Notes: generated from the letters alone by a model not told the origin. DNA of 41,794 bases from Paracoccus sp. (in: a-proteobacteria) (GCA_030538425.1 JAUNTZ010000021.1:1-41794), one strand, 5' to 3'; shown: positions 8,109 to 16,331, counted from the first letter of the stretch. Program-made: numbers and translations.

Positions 8109-9815
8109 TCAGGCACGCACGCCCTTGAAACGGTCCTGCCACGCGTCGCGCTGTTCGTCGGTGACCTTGTCGAAGAGGTTGTCGGGCACGGTGAAGGCGT
8201 GGCCGGGGGCAAGCGTTTCCAGCGCGGCCGCCACATCATCGGGCCAGGCATCATCCGCGCCCATCGCGTCCAGCATGGCGCGCGCGGCGAACGGAATGAA
8301 CGGCGCCGACAGAACCGCATAAAGCCGGATCAGGTTCAGCCCCAGCCGCACCTGCATCGCGGCCTGTTCGGGGTCGGTCTTGAAGGTCGCCCAGGGCGCG
8401 GCCTCTTGCAGATATTCGTTGCCCAGAACCCAGATTCCGCGCAGCTCGGCGGCGGATTTGCGCACCTCCATCCGGGACATCAGGTCCTCATAAGCGCGGA
8501 TGCGGGTGGTCAGCGCCTCAATCAGCGCGGTCTCTTGCGGGCCATAGGCGCCGCCCTCGGGGACGGTTTCGCCGAACTTGCTGCGGCAGAACTTGGTGAT
8601 ACGGCTGACGAAATTGCCCAGAACGTCGGCCAGATCCTTGTTCACCGATTGCTGGAAATTGTCCCAGGTGAACTCACTGTCGCCCGATTCGGGGGCGTGG
8701 GACAAAAGCCACCAGCGCCAGTAATCGGCGGGCAGCAGGCCAAGCGCATCATCCATGAACACGCCGCGCCCCTGTGAGGTGCTGAACTGACCGCCATCAT
8801 AGGTCAGATAGTTGAAGGATTTGATGTAATCGACCAGTTTCCACGGCTCGCCCGAGCCCATGATCGTGGCCGGGAAGGACAGGGTGTGGAAGGGCACGTT
8901 ATCCTTGCCCATGAATTGCGTGTAGGTCACGTCCTCGGCGCCCTTGTCGCGGCGCCACCAGCGTTCCCAGTCGCCGCCATTGGCATCAGCCCATTCGGCG
9001 GTCGCGGCAATATATTCGATGGGGGCGTCGAACCAGACATAGAACACCTTGCCCTCCATCCCCGGCCATTCGGCATCCCCGCGCCGCACCGGCACGCCCC
9101 AGTCGAGGTCGCGGGTGATGCCGCGATCCTGCAACCCGTCGCCATCAAACAGCCATTTGCGCGCAATCGAGGTAGTCAGGATCGGCCAATCGGTCTTGCT
9201 GTCGATCCATTCGGCAATCTGGTCGCGCATGGCGGATTGGCGCAGATAGAGGTGCTTGGTCTTGCGCACCTCCAGATCGGTGCTACCGGAAATCGCGCTG
9301 CGCGGGTTGATCAGATCGGTCGGGTCAAGCTGCTTGGTGCAGTTCTCACATTGGTCGCCCCGCGCCTTGTCATAGCCGCAATTCGGGCAAGTCCCCTCAA
9401 TATAGCGGTCGGGCAGAAAGCGGCCATCGGCGTTGGAATAGACCTGTTTTTCCGAAACCTCGCGGATCAGGCCCGCATCGGCCAGACGGCCCGCGAAATG
9501 CTGGGTCAGCCGGTGGTTCTGCGGGCTGGATGAGCGCCCATAGTGATCAAAGGACAGCCCGAAGCCTTCGGCCAGAGCCGCCTGTTCGGCATGCATCCGC
9601 GCGCAATATTCGGCAACCGGCTCACCGGTTTTCTTGGCCGCAAGCTCAGCCGGGGTGCCGTGTTCGTCGGTGGCGCAGATGAACATCACCTCATGCCCCC
9701 GCCCGCGCAAATAGCGTGCGAACAGGTCGGCGGGCAGTTGGCTGCCGACCAGATTGCCCAGATGCTTGATGCCGTTGATATAGGGAAGGGCCGAGGTGAT
9801 CAGATGCCGCGCCAT
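8109..9815 (-). CDS. metG: Methionyl-tRNA synthetase
   Basis: This class I synthetase charges tRNA-Met. The 568-residue protein starts [21 protein letters not shown], where HLGN is the HIGH motif at about residues 18-21. A zinc knuckle [17 protein letters not shown] sits near residue 145. The KMSKS loop is replaced by QFSTSQG, as in the metG subgroup without the classic lysines. The C-terminal anticodon-binding helical domain is present, but the EMAP-type dimerisation domain is absent. An ATG two codons earlier is in frame, but AAAGGAC is better spaced for the start chosen. The TauE/SafE gene follows with a one-base gap. Confidence 0.95.
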   Translation of the reverse strand: MARHLITSALPYINGIKHLGNLVGSQLPADLFARYLRGRGHEVMFICATDEHGTPAELAAKKTGEPVAEYCARMHAEQAALAEGFGLSFDHYGRSSSPQNHRLTQHFAGRLADAGLIREVSEKQVYSNADGRFLPDRYIEGTCPNCGYDKARGDQCENCTKQLDPTDLINPRSAISGSTDLEVRKTKHLYLRQSAMRDQIAEWIDSKTDWPILTTSIARKWLFDGDGLQDRGITRDLDWGVPVRRGDAEWPGMEGKVFYVWFDAPIEYIAATAEWADANGGDWERWWRRDKGAEDVTYTQFMGKDNVPFHTLSFPATIMGSGEPWKLVDYIKSFNYLTYDGGQFSTSQGRGVFMDDALGLLPADYWRWWLLSHAPESGDSEFTWDNFQQSVNKDLADVLGNFVSRITKFCRSKFGETVPEGGAYGPQETALIEALTTRIRAYEDLMSRMEVRKSAAELRGIWVLGNEYLQEAAPWATFKTDPEQAAMQVRLGLNLIRLYAVLSAPFIPFAARAMLDAMGADDAWPDDVAAALETLAPGHAFTVPDNLFDKVTDEQRDAWQDRFKGVRA

Positions 9816-9993
9816 GGTCATGTCCTTTGGATAATGGCGCAGGTTTTAACCGCCACCAGACCAAAGGGAAAGGCCCCCAAAGCGCCAGGATCACGCCGAT
9901 ATGAACAAGCCCGCGAATCATCTGCCCCCGCTTTTTGACAGGGGCAGTCTGGCACAACAGTCTGAACGCCCGGTTAATGCCTCAGCGTCAGTC

Positions 9994-10599
9994 TCAGCGG
10001 CGGCGGTCGCGGCGGCTGCTCATCGGCTGGAAAGCGACGCCGACATGCGCCTCACAATAGGGTTTGCCGGGCTGGCTGGGCAGGCCGCAGAACCAGAACT
10101 TGTCCGTCGCGGGATCGCCAATGGGCCATTTGCAGGTCCGCTCGGTCAGCTCCATCAGCGAGAGCTTGCGGGCCTTTTTCTCAACCTCACGCACCGAAGC
10201 CAGCGCCTCGGGGCTGATTTCATTGGCCGAAGGCTGCGGCGGCAGGGGCTGGCCCGCGGGCACGATGGGGCGGCGGCCGACATAGGTCGGCGTCGCGGCC
10301 ACCGGCGCGGGCTGCGCCTCTGGCTCAGGCTCAGGGGCGGGTTCGGGCTCCGGCGCAGGCTCGGGCTTGGCCGCCTTGGCGCGGGTGGGTTTGGGCTTGG
10401 CCGCAGGGGCGGGTTCGGGCGTGGGGACGGGCTGCGCTTCGGGCACCTCTTCGGCGCGGTTCGACAGGCCCAGACGATGCACCTTGCCGATCACCGCGTT
10501 GCGCGTGACCGAGCCGAGTTCCTTGGCAATCTGGCTGGCCGACTGGCCCTCGGCCCACATCCGCTTGAGCGTTTCAACGCGTTCATCGGTCCACGACAT
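9994..10599 (-). CDS. gcrA: Cell-cycle regulator GcrA
   Basis: GcrA works with sigma-70 at promoters carrying CcrM-methylated GANTC sites and controls cell-cycle and division genes in alphaproteobacteria. This 201-residue protein begins MSWTDERVETLKRMWAEGQS, the DNA-binding helix-turn-helix, which continues to RNAVIGKVHRLGLSNR. It ends with the sigma-interacting domain CKWPIGDPATDKFWFCG...PYCEAH. The linker between them is an unusually long Pro-Glu-Pro-Ala repeat (about residues 55-110). The start sits behind GGAAAGG. Forty-three bases upstream of the ATG is a perfect TTAA-N7-TTAA site, the place where CtrA would control it. Confidence 0.95.
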   Translation of the reverse strand: MSWTDERVETLKRMWAEGQSASQIAKELGSVTRNAVIGKVHRLGLSNRAEEVPEAQPVPTPEPAPAAKPKPTRAKAAKPEPAPEPEPAPEPEPEAQPAPVAATPTYVGRRPIVPAGQPLPPQPSANEISPEALASVREVEKKARKLSLMELTERTCKWPIGDPATDKFWFCGLPSQPGKPYCEAHVGVAFQPMSSRRDRRR

Positions 10600-10641
10600 C
10601 GCAGCCTTTCCGGCGGGCCGCGCCCGCATCTTGCAAATCTG

Positions 10642-10656
10642 TTAAACCCTTTTTAA
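10642..10656. promoter_or_regulatory. CtrA box in the gcrA / ABC permease intergenic region
   Basis: TTAAACCCTTTTTAA fits the full CtrA recognition sequence TTAA-N7-TTAA exactly. It lies 43 bases before gcrA and 52 bases before the divergent ABC permease gene. In Caulobacter, CtrA represses gcrA transcription. The match and position suggest the same link here, although direct binding is inferred. Confidence 0.6.
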
Positions 10657-10707
10657 CGGGGATCGTGTAGAACTACCCTGTCGCGACCCTGTTTTCAAGG
10701 ACAAGCC

Positions 10708-11526
10708 ATGCCAAGCTCCACCCCGATCAGCCCGCAACAGATGGGCGCGCGGCGCTTTGGGCGGGTGAACTGGCTGGGCCTGCGCACCCTTGCCGCGCGG
10801 GAGATCCGGCGTTTCATGGCGGTCTGGCAACAGACGATTTTCGCGCCTCTGATGACGGCGGGGCTGTTCATCGTGGTCTTTGCCGTGGCGCTTGGCAGCC
10901 ACCGTGCCGATGTCATGGGCCTGCCATTCCTGCAATTTCTGGCGCCGGGCATATTGATGATGACGGTGATCCAGAACGCCTTCGCGAACACCTCCTCCAG
11001 CATGATTTCCGCGAAAATGCAGGGCAATATCGTCGATACGCTGATGCCGCCCTTGTCTGCGGGTGAGATTCTGGCGGGCTATCTGATCGGCGCGCTGACC
11101 CGGTCGTTGATCGTCGCCGCGGTGATCGGGCTGGGGATGGCGATTGTCGTGGGGCAGGGCGTCGCGCATCCGCTCTGGGCGCTTTGCTTTATCATTCTTG
11201 GGGCGGTGCTGATGGGCGGGCTTGGCCTTTTGGGTGCGATTGTCGCGCAAAAATTCGATCAGATGGCGGTGATGAGCAATTTCATCGTCACGCCCTTGTC
11301 GTTCCTCTCCGGCACCTTCTACTCGATCGAGGCGCTGCCGCCGGTCTTTTACGCGATCAGCCACGCGAATCCGATCTTTTATCTGATCGACGGGGCGCGT
11401 TACGCCTTTACCGGGGTCAGCGATGCCTCGCCCTGGCTGGGGCTGGCGGTCTGTCTGGCGGCTTCTATCGGGGTTTGCGGGCTGGCCTGGCACTGGCTGC
11501 GGACGGGATACCGGATGAAGCCGTGA
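10708..11526 (+). CDS. ABC-2 type transporter permease (orphan)
   Basis: This 272-residue inner-membrane protein has about six helices. It shows the ABC-2 membrane-protein pattern seen in YadH/NodJ-type permeases: LMTAGLFIVVFAVALG, the LAPGILMMTVIQNAFANTSSS region, and FIVTPLSFLSGTFYSIEALP followed by PIFYLIDGARYAFTG. Its partner ATPase would normally be adjacent and upstream. Here gcrA lies there on the other strand, so the ATPase must be elsewhere. CAAGGACAAGCC precedes the ATG. The 3' end overlaps the convergent DMT gene by about 62 bases. The substrate is unknown; polysaccharide or drug export is typical of the family. Confidence 0.88.
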   Translation: MPSSTPISPQQMGARRFGRVNWLGLRTLAAREIRRFMAVWQQTIFAPLMTAGLFIVVFAVALGSHRADVMGLPFLQFLAPGILMMTVIQNAFANTSSSMISAKMQGNIVDTLMPPLSAGEILAGYLIGALTRSLIVAAVIGLGMAIVVGQGVAHPLWALCFIILGAVLMGGLGLLGAIVAQKFDQMAVMSNFIVTPLSFLSGTFYSIEALPPVFYAISHANPIFYLIDGARYAFTGVSDASPWLGLAVCLAASIGVCGLAWHWLRTGYRMKP

Positions 11527-12400
11527 CGCCGCCGCGCACCCGGTCGCGCCAGACCAAGAGCAGCGCTCCGGCCAGCAGGACCGCCGCGCCGATCACGCTG
11601 ACCCGGTCGGGCAGGACGCCAAACACCCACAGATCGAACAGCGCCGCCCAGATCAGGGTGAGATAAAAGAACGGCACCACGAAACTGGCATCATCGCGCC
11701 GCATCGCCAGCAGGTTCAGCGCCTGACCGCAGGCCATGAGCAGCCCGATCCCGATCAGCGCGGCCCATTGTTGCGGGTTGGGCTGGCTCCACACCCAGAT
11801 CACGGCAAGGCAGGCGATGCCCGCGCCCATGGCGTTGTTCACCAGAAGGATTTGCAGGGGCTTTTCGCGCCCGGTCAGGCGTTTGATGAAAATCGCCTCC
11901 AGCCCCATCGCCATGGCCGCACCAAGCGCCAGCAGGGCGGCGGGCTGGATCGCGCCGGCCGGGCGCAACAGGATCACCGCTCCGCCAAGCGCGATGGCGG
12001 CGGCGGCCCAGCGGATCGGCCCGACCCTCTCGCCCAGCAGCGGAATCGCCAGCATCATGGTAAAGACCGGGCTGAGAAAACCGATTGCAGTGGCGTCGGG
12101 CAGGGGCATGGCGGCGACGGCGGCGAACATCAGCGTGATGCCGCCCCAACCGCATAGGGTCCGCGCCAGATGTGTGCGCCATGCGGGGCGGCTCACGCTC
12201 GGCCGCAGCGCCGCCGTCACCAAAGCCACGCCCAAAGCGGCAAAGACAAAGCGGCCAAAGCTGACCATCAGCGGATGGATCGGCTGGCCAAGCGCGCCGC
12301 TGCCGATTGCCTTGGCCAGCAACGTGGTCGAGGCAAAAAGCGCCGTCGCCGCGACCATCAGGGCCACGGTGACGCGCCGGTCGGGGGGTGCGCTGTCCAT
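11465..12400 (-). CDS. DMT superfamily (EamA) exporter
   Basis: This 311-residue protein has about ten transmembrane helices arranged as two EamA repeats. The first repeat includes LFASTTLLAKAIG and GWGGITLMFAAVAAMPLPDATAI. FLSPVFTMMLAIPLLGERVG ends it with the family GER motif. The second repeat ends in LLLVWRDRVRGG plus a basic tail. EamA proteins export amino acids or other metabolites. The specific substrate is unknown. The ribosome site is weak. Its C-terminal codons overlap the end of the convergent ABC permease gene. Confidence 0.86.
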   Translation of the reverse strand: MDSAPPDRRVTVALMVAATALFASTTLLAKAIGSGALGQPIHPLMVSFGRFVFAALGVALVTAALRPSVSRPAWRTHLARTLCGWGGITLMFAAVAAMPLPDATAIGFLSPVFTMMLAIPLLGERVGPIRWAAAAIALGGAVILLRPAGAIQPAALLALGAAMAMGLEAIFIKRLTGREKPLQILLVNNAMGAGIACLAVIWVWSQPNPQQWAALIGIGLLMACGQALNLLAMRRDDASFVVPFFYLTLIWAALFDLWVFGVLPDRVSVIGAAVLLAGALLLVWRDRVRGGVTASSGIPSAASARPARKPR

Positions 12401-12540
12401 GCCGCGACCCTGCGCGGGCGGGCTTTCCGGGTCAAGCAGGAAAGAGGTGGGCCCAAGGCCGCAACGCTGTCACCCCGCCGGCCCGCGCAGGTTCGCACCT
12501 TGAGAAAGCCGCGCGCAGACGCGACAAATCCCTTCAGCGA

Positions 12541-12936
12541 TCAGCGCCACGGCCCGTTGATCATCTCGATCCCGCGCGCGGTAATGTGCCAGTTAAACTC
12601 ACGGTCGAAATAGATATAGTGATGATGAGGTTCTGAGAGAAACAGTTCAATTCTTTTGAGATATGACGAGCCTTCAACCCTGAATAAGCCGTTGGTTCCG
12701 GCGACATCCTTGAAATAAGGATAGCTTTCCTGCGACCAGAGCATCTCATCGCAATACATGACCGATGAGACCCAGTCGAAAACGATGGCGGCGTTATCGT
12801 CCTCTGGAAACAAAAGCCGAAGATCGCCAACAAATTGCGGCGGCAACTGCCTGGCCACGCCTTTGAACAGCAATTTCAACGATGAATAGGACTCAAAATC
12901 CTGCTTCACGATAGAAACATCAACCGCCTTTGTCAT
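12541..12936 (-). CDS. AT-rich hypothetical protein, unknown function
   Basis: I do not recognise this 131-residue soluble protein. It starts MTKAVDVSIVKQDFESYSSL, has no signal peptide or membrane helix, and is rich in aromatic and acidic residues. A His-rich turn (SEPHHHYIYFDREFNWHITARG) lies near the C-terminus. Its DNA is much AT-richer than the neighbours (the 60 bases from 12601 are under 40 percent GC), and its codon use differs. Both suggest recent transfer. Small acidic orphan proteins of this kind are often toxin-immunity proteins, but no toxin gene adjoins it, so that is only a guess. The ATG was preferred to a TTG six codons upstream. Confidence 0.65.
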   Translation of the reverse strand: MTKAVDVSIVKQDFESYSSLKLLFKGVARQLPPQFVGDLRLLFPEDDNAAIVFDWVSSVMYCDEMLWSQESYPYFKDVAGTNGLFRVEGSSYLKRIELFLSEPHHHYIYFDREFNWHITARGIEMINGPWR

Positions 12937-13522
12937 ATCTGTTCGCCACCCCAATGCGCCGCCAAAGCTATCACCTCGGCTTGGCGCGTCAACATGGGCG
13001 GTTGAGGGCGGCGCCTCATGCGGTGGGGCTTTGCGCCCAAGGATAGGTTCGCATATGCCCCGGTCGCTCTATCCCGCCCGCAGGATATCCGCCGCAGCGC
13101 CCCGCACCGCGCCGCGCGGCCAGGTTCCCCCTGCGCGCAAAACCGCCGGGCCGATTCCAGGATGCGTCCTCTGGGTCGAACTGAGAGATGGCGCGATCAT
13201 CCCGCCGATTTGTGATCACAGGCATCGGCATCGCGCCGGAGACCGCGCCGACCAAGGCCGCGCGGCTCAAGATCCACAAGCTGGCCCGCTGCCCGCTCGG
13301 AGAAACCACCCGGCAATCTTGGCAGGTGCTTTCTTCTGTGCCCAAATACTCACCCCCCCTCCCCCCAAACCGCGATTTCCTCTTGCGCAAACCGCCGCGC
13401 AGGCGCATCACTTGCGCCATGAACAAGCGCCACGCCCTTCGACGTTGACCTTTCGCCCCTCCGGGCTTGGCTTTGGCCTGCGTTTTTGTTCCCATCCCCC
13501 AAACCCGCAAAGGAGATCCGCG
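12937..13522. other. Intergenic stretch without a supported gene, upstream of argD
   Basis: About 585 bases separate the AT-rich orphan gene from argD. ORFs exist in both directions, but none has a ribosome site, known motif or plausible composition. The plus-strand ORF running into argD is just a stop-free extension. A C-rich tract (CACCCCCCCTCCCCCC) near 13351-13366 follows CCCAAATACTC, which resembles an intergenic motif also found at 19117 and 20360. The argD promoter presumably lies in the last 150 bases. Decayed coding remnants are possible but not identifiable. Confidence 0.4.
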
Positions 13523-14698
13523 ATGATTGCCCATGTCCTGCCGACCTATAACCGCGCGCCGCTGGCCTTTGTCCGAGGCGAGGGCGCATGGGCGATCACG
13601 CAGGACGGCACGCGCTATCTCGACCTTGGCGCGGGTATTGCGGTGAACGCGCTGGGTCACGCCAACCCCGAACTTGTCGCCACGCTGACCGAACAGGCGG
13701 GGCGGATCTGGCATGTCTCTAACCTTTATCAGATCCCTGAACAGGAAAAGCTGGCCGATCTGCTGGTCGCGCATAGCTTTGCCGATACGGTTTTCTTTAC
13801 CAATTCCGGCACCGAGGCGGCCGAGCTCGCGATCAAGATGGTGCGCAAATATTGGGACCATGCAGGCCAGCCCGAGCGAATTGAGATCCTGACCTTCGAG
13901 GGCGCTTTTCATGGCCGCTCGACCGGCGCGATTGCGGCGGCGGGGTCTGAGAAAATGGTCAAGGGTTTCGGCCCGCTGATGCCCGGTTTCCGGCGATTGC
14001 CCTGGGGCGATCTGGACGCGCTGCGCGATGCGATCAGCCCGCGCACGGCGGCGGTGATGGTTGAGCCGATTCAGGGCGAGGGCGGCATCCGGGTGATCTC
14101 TGACGCGGATCTGCGCGCCATGCGCCAGATTTGCGACGATGCGGGCGCGCTTTTGGTGCTGGATGAGGTGCAATGCGGCATGGGCCGCACCGGGCGGCTG
14201 TTTCACCACGAATATGCGGGGATTACGCCGGATGTGATGATGGTCGCCAAGGGCATCGGCGGCGGCTTTCCCCTTGGCGCGGTTCTGGCGAGTGAGGCTG
14301 CGGCGGCGGGCATGGTCGCGGGCACGCATGGCTCAACCTATGGCGGCAACCCGCTGGCCTGTGCGGTGGGCGCCAAGGTGGCCCAGATCATCACCGCGCC
14401 GGGCTTTCTGGAGGAGGTGAACCGCAAGGCCGCGCTGCTGCGTCAGCGGCTTGAGGGACTGGTCGCCGCGCATCCCGACCTGTTTGAGGGGGTGCGCGGT
14501 GAGGGGCTGATGCTGGGTCTGAAATGCCGCACAGCGCCTGCCGATCTGGTTCGGGCGGGCTATGCCGAACATATCCTGACCGTGCCTGCCGCCGATAACA
14601 CGCTGCGCCTGCTGCCGCCGCTCAACATCACCGATGAGGAGATCGCCGAGGCGGTCGCGCGGCTGGAGCGCGCGGCGGGGCGGGTCGCTCAGGGCTGA
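13523..14698 (+). CDS. argD: Acetylornithine aminotransferase (class III, PLP)
   Basis: The enzyme transfers the amino group between N-acetylornithine and 2-oxoglutarate in arginine synthesis. It often also serves succinyl-diaminopimelate in lysine synthesis. The 391-residue protein starts MIAHVLPTYNRAPLAFVRGE. It has NSGTEAAELAIKMVRKYW, the GAFHGRS loop, the cofactor-binding LVLDEVQCGMGRTG and the PLP lysine in MVAKGIGGGFPLGA. The start is set by AAAGGAG 7 bases upstream. The in-frame extension of 164 codons upstream has no family similarity. argF, the usual partner, is not next to it. The gene is convergent with the HPr-kinase/PqqD fusion gene. Confidence 0.94.
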   Translation: MIAHVLPTYNRAPLAFVRGEGAWAITQDGTRYLDLGAGIAVNALGHANPELVATLTEQAGRIWHVSNLYQIPEQEKLADLLVAHSFADTVFFTNSGTEAAELAIKMVRKYWDHAGQPERIEILTFEGAFHGRSTGAIAAAGSEKMVKGFGPLMPGFRRLPWGDLDALRDAISPRTAAVMVEPIQGEGGIRVISDADLRAMRQICDDAGALLVLDEVQCGMGRTGRLFHHEYAGITPDVMMVAKGIGGGFPLGAVLASEAAAAGMVAGTHGSTYGGNPLACAVGAKVAQIITAPGFLEEVNRKAALLRQRLEGLVAAHPDLFEGVRGEGLMLGLKCRTAPADLVRAGYAEHILTVPAADNTLRLLPPLNITDEEIAEAVARLERAAGRVAQG

Positions 14699-14704
14699 GA
14701 TCAG

Positions 14705-14745
14705 CTCGCGGGCGGGGTGCGTGGTGCTGGTGGCCCGCCCGCGAG
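14705..14745. repeat. 12-bp inverted repeat after argD
   Basis: CTCGCGGGCGGG pairs perfectly with CCCGCCCGCGAG across a 17-base loop, just past the argD stop codon. No T-run follows, so it may protect or pause the transcript rather than end it. It lies between the convergent argD and HprK/PqqD genes. Confidence 0.5.
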
Positions 14746-14788
14746 AGGCCCTGCGGGTCTTGGCGCCCGCTTGGACGATCCGCGCGCC

Positions 14789-16000
14789 TTATGCCATGGC
14801 GCGGATCAAACCTTCGTCCTGTAATGTGCCCAGCAGGGCGGTCACGTCCCCGGTCAGGCGGGCATAGTCCTGATCGGGAAACGCCTCGGCCAGAACCTCG
14901 ACCAGATCATGCGCATTGCCGGGAATTTCCAGCAAAGCCCAGATGGCTGCGGCGACGGTGTTCAGCCGAAACAGCGTTGCGCCGCCATGCTGCCACAGGA
15001 AAAGCGCCTCACCCTGCCGGCGCAGCGCGACCTTTGGGGCGCGGGTGAAAACGGTGGCCGGATCGGCAGGGGCCGCGTCTTGAAGGGGCTCTTCAAGCGG
15101 GGGCAGGGCCGCGCGGATCTCGACGGCGGTGTTCACGCCCTCATGCCCGACAAAAGCCCGGCGCAAAAGCGCGACTGCGTCCTCAAGGTCGCTATAGACC
15201 AGTCGCAGGCAGATCAGCCGCTCGGCCAAGTCCCGCGCATGAGCGTAACCCTGACCGGCGGTCGCGAACTCACCCATGTTTTGCGTCAGCAGATGGTGGA
15301 TGGTTTCCTCTTGCGAGACCTCATGCAAGGCGGCAGGCGCGTCTGCGCGGCGGTCCAGCACGATCAGCGCGGCCAGCGGCGCCCGGCGGCCATGCGCGGC
15401 GACAGTCGGTGCGCAGACATAGCAATATTCATCGTCATGCGGCCCGCGATAGGTGCCGACATGGGCGCGAAATACGCCCGAAACGGTCGCGGGCAAAGGC
15501 AGGCGCAGGCGCGGTGCAGCGCCAAGCGCCATCCCGTTGCCGTCGGCATCCAAAGGCAGGATATCGTCGCAATAGGTGATCAGGTCGGTCTCAGCCGTGA
15601 TCCGCGCCATCAGCGTGGATTTGCCCGCATGGGCGTGGCCGGTCAGCGCGATCAGCCGCCCGCCAGTCTCAAACGCGCCGCAATGAAGCACAGGCAGGCC
15701 GGGGCGGGCGTCGAAGAAGGCCTCGGAAATATCGGCCAGAACGGCGCAGACCGCGCTGGCTGCGGGCAGGTTTTGGAACGGTTCGTCCAGCCAGGGGGAG
15801 GCGACGGTGAATGTCGCGCCGTCCCGGGTGACGGTTGAGACGGGTTCTGCGCGCGCCTTTGTCGTTTTCTGGTGGGGCCAGCCATGAAGCACCCGACGCA
15901 GACCTTCGCCGACCTGTGCGGCGCGTTCCAGTCGGACGGGACCGGAGAGGCCCTCGAACTGAAGGAACTGGGTGTTGGTGATCTGGGCGGCAAAGCTCAT
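14789..16000 (-). CDS. HPr-kinase-like / PqqD-like fusion protein
   Basis: This 403-residue protein joins two modules. The central part resembles HprK-type kinases, with an unusual P-loop GHAHAGKST at 121-129, Asp145-Asp146 in ITYCDDILPLD, and the APRLRLPLP strand typical of HprK-related proteins. Residues about 322-402 form a PqqD-like peptide-recognition domain (FRLNTVAAAIWALLEI, then a winged-helix-like tail ending in LQDEGLIRAMA). In known peptide systems PqqD-type domains hold a precursor peptide, and HprK-like kinases can phosphorylate serine (HPr, some lasso peptides). The gene begins 34 bases after the Arg-rich peptide gene behind AAGGAG, so the two form an operon and the peptide is the likely substrate. 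Related HprK-like and PqqD genes occur next to each other elsewhere; here they are fused. The activity itself is inferred. Confidence 0.75.
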   Translation of the reverse strand: MSFAAQITNTQFLQFEGLSGPVRLERAAQVGEGLRRVLHGWPHQKTTKARAEPVSTVTRDGATFTVASPWLDEPFQNLPAASAVCAVLADISEAFFDARPGLPVLHCGAFETGGRLIALTGHAHAGKSTLMARITAETDLITYCDDILPLDADGNGMALGAAPRLRLPLPATVSGVFRAHVGTYRGPHDDEYCYVCAPTVAAHGRRAPLAALIVLDRRADAPAALHEVSQEETIHHLLTQNMGEFATAGQGYAHARDLAERLICLRLVYSDLEDAVALLRRAFVGHEGVNTAVEIRAALPPLEEPLQDAAPADPATVFTRAPKVALRRQGEALFLWQHGGATLFRLNTVAAAIWALLEIPGNAHDLVEVLAEAFPDQDYARLTGDVTALLGTLQDEGLIRAMA

Positions 16001-16034
16001 GGCTGGCTCCTTTTTTGGCGTTGGTCAGCGGCTT

Positions 16035-16283
16035 TTACCGGCGACGACGCGGACGCGAGGGGCGCGAGATCTTGCGGCGCGGACGGCGACGCTGTTGCAC
16101 CGGCGCGCGGCGGCGCGGGCGCGACGGGCGCGAGACCTTGCGGCGGCGGCGCGGGGCGGCCTCGGCGGTATCGACCCCGATCAATGCGGGTGCGACATAG
16201 GCCGCGCCTGCGGCCAGGCCGATCTTGGCAAGCAAACCACGGCGGGAGATTTGCGGCGCGTCATTGTTGTCTTTATCGCTCAT
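16035..16283 (-). CDS. Tat-signal, arginine/serine/proline-rich peptide (putative modification substrate)
   Basis: The 82-residue product starts MSDKDNNDAPQISRRGLLAK. It carries a twin-arginine signal with SRRGLLA, a hydrophobic stretch and a likely cut after DTAEA. The remaining 40 residues hold 20 Arg, 2 Lys, 7 Pro and 4 Ser, with no Cys and no acidic residue. The core has two repeats 22 residues apart, RRKVSRPSRPRRR and RRKISRPSRPRRR, also visible as a DNA repeat with 66-base spacing. All four serines lie in the two SRPSRP units. The start is behind GAGGAC; an ATG 10 codons upstream sits inside a hairpin and is less likely. It is followed by the HprK/PqqD fusion gene. It resembles a protamine-like or antimicrobial cationic peptide, and the fusion protein suggests serine phosphorylation before export. 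Function is unknown. Confidence 0.72.
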   Translation of the reverse strand: MSDKDNNDAPQISRRGLLAKIGLAAGAAYVAPALIGVDTAEAAPRRRRKVSRPSRPRRRAPVQQRRRPRRKISRPSRPRRRR

Positions 16284-16309
16284 TTTTTTCTTGTCCTCGT
16301 TGTGATGCT

Positions 16310-16331
16310 GCATGGTCCGTTGCGACCATGC
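16310..16331. repeat. 8-bp inverted repeat in the leader of the Arg-rich peptide gene
   Basis: GCATGGTC pairs perfectly with GACCATGC across a 6-base loop, 27 bases before the chosen start codon. It covers an alternative upstream ATG and stands just ahead of the ribosome site. It could be an operator or a leader hairpin. A second small repeat (GCCGGG/CCCGGC) lies at 16351-16367. Confidence 0.45.

Noticed and set aside
9691-9957. Minus-strand frame with a hydrophobic N-terminus (MIRGLVHIGVILALWGPF) just before metG
   Set aside because: The hydrophobic start is suggestive, but it overlaps metG by more than 100 bases in another frame and has only a weak ribosome site. A short version ending earlier is not possible because no stop occurs.
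10642-10656. Rho-independent terminator formed by TTAAACCC...TTTTTAA
   Set aside because: The symmetry is short and AT-based with no GC stem. Its place between divergent starts and its exact CtrA spacing favour a binding site.
13031-13522. 164-codon N-terminal extension of argD
   Set aside because: Basic, Pro-rich sequence unlike any aminotransferase, and a good ribosome site lies directly before MIAHVLP.
16035-16283. Ribosomal protein or histone-like DNA-binding protein
   Set aside because: The Arg-rich tail alone would allow it, but a clear Tat signal directs export and the kinase/PqqD partner points elsewhere.
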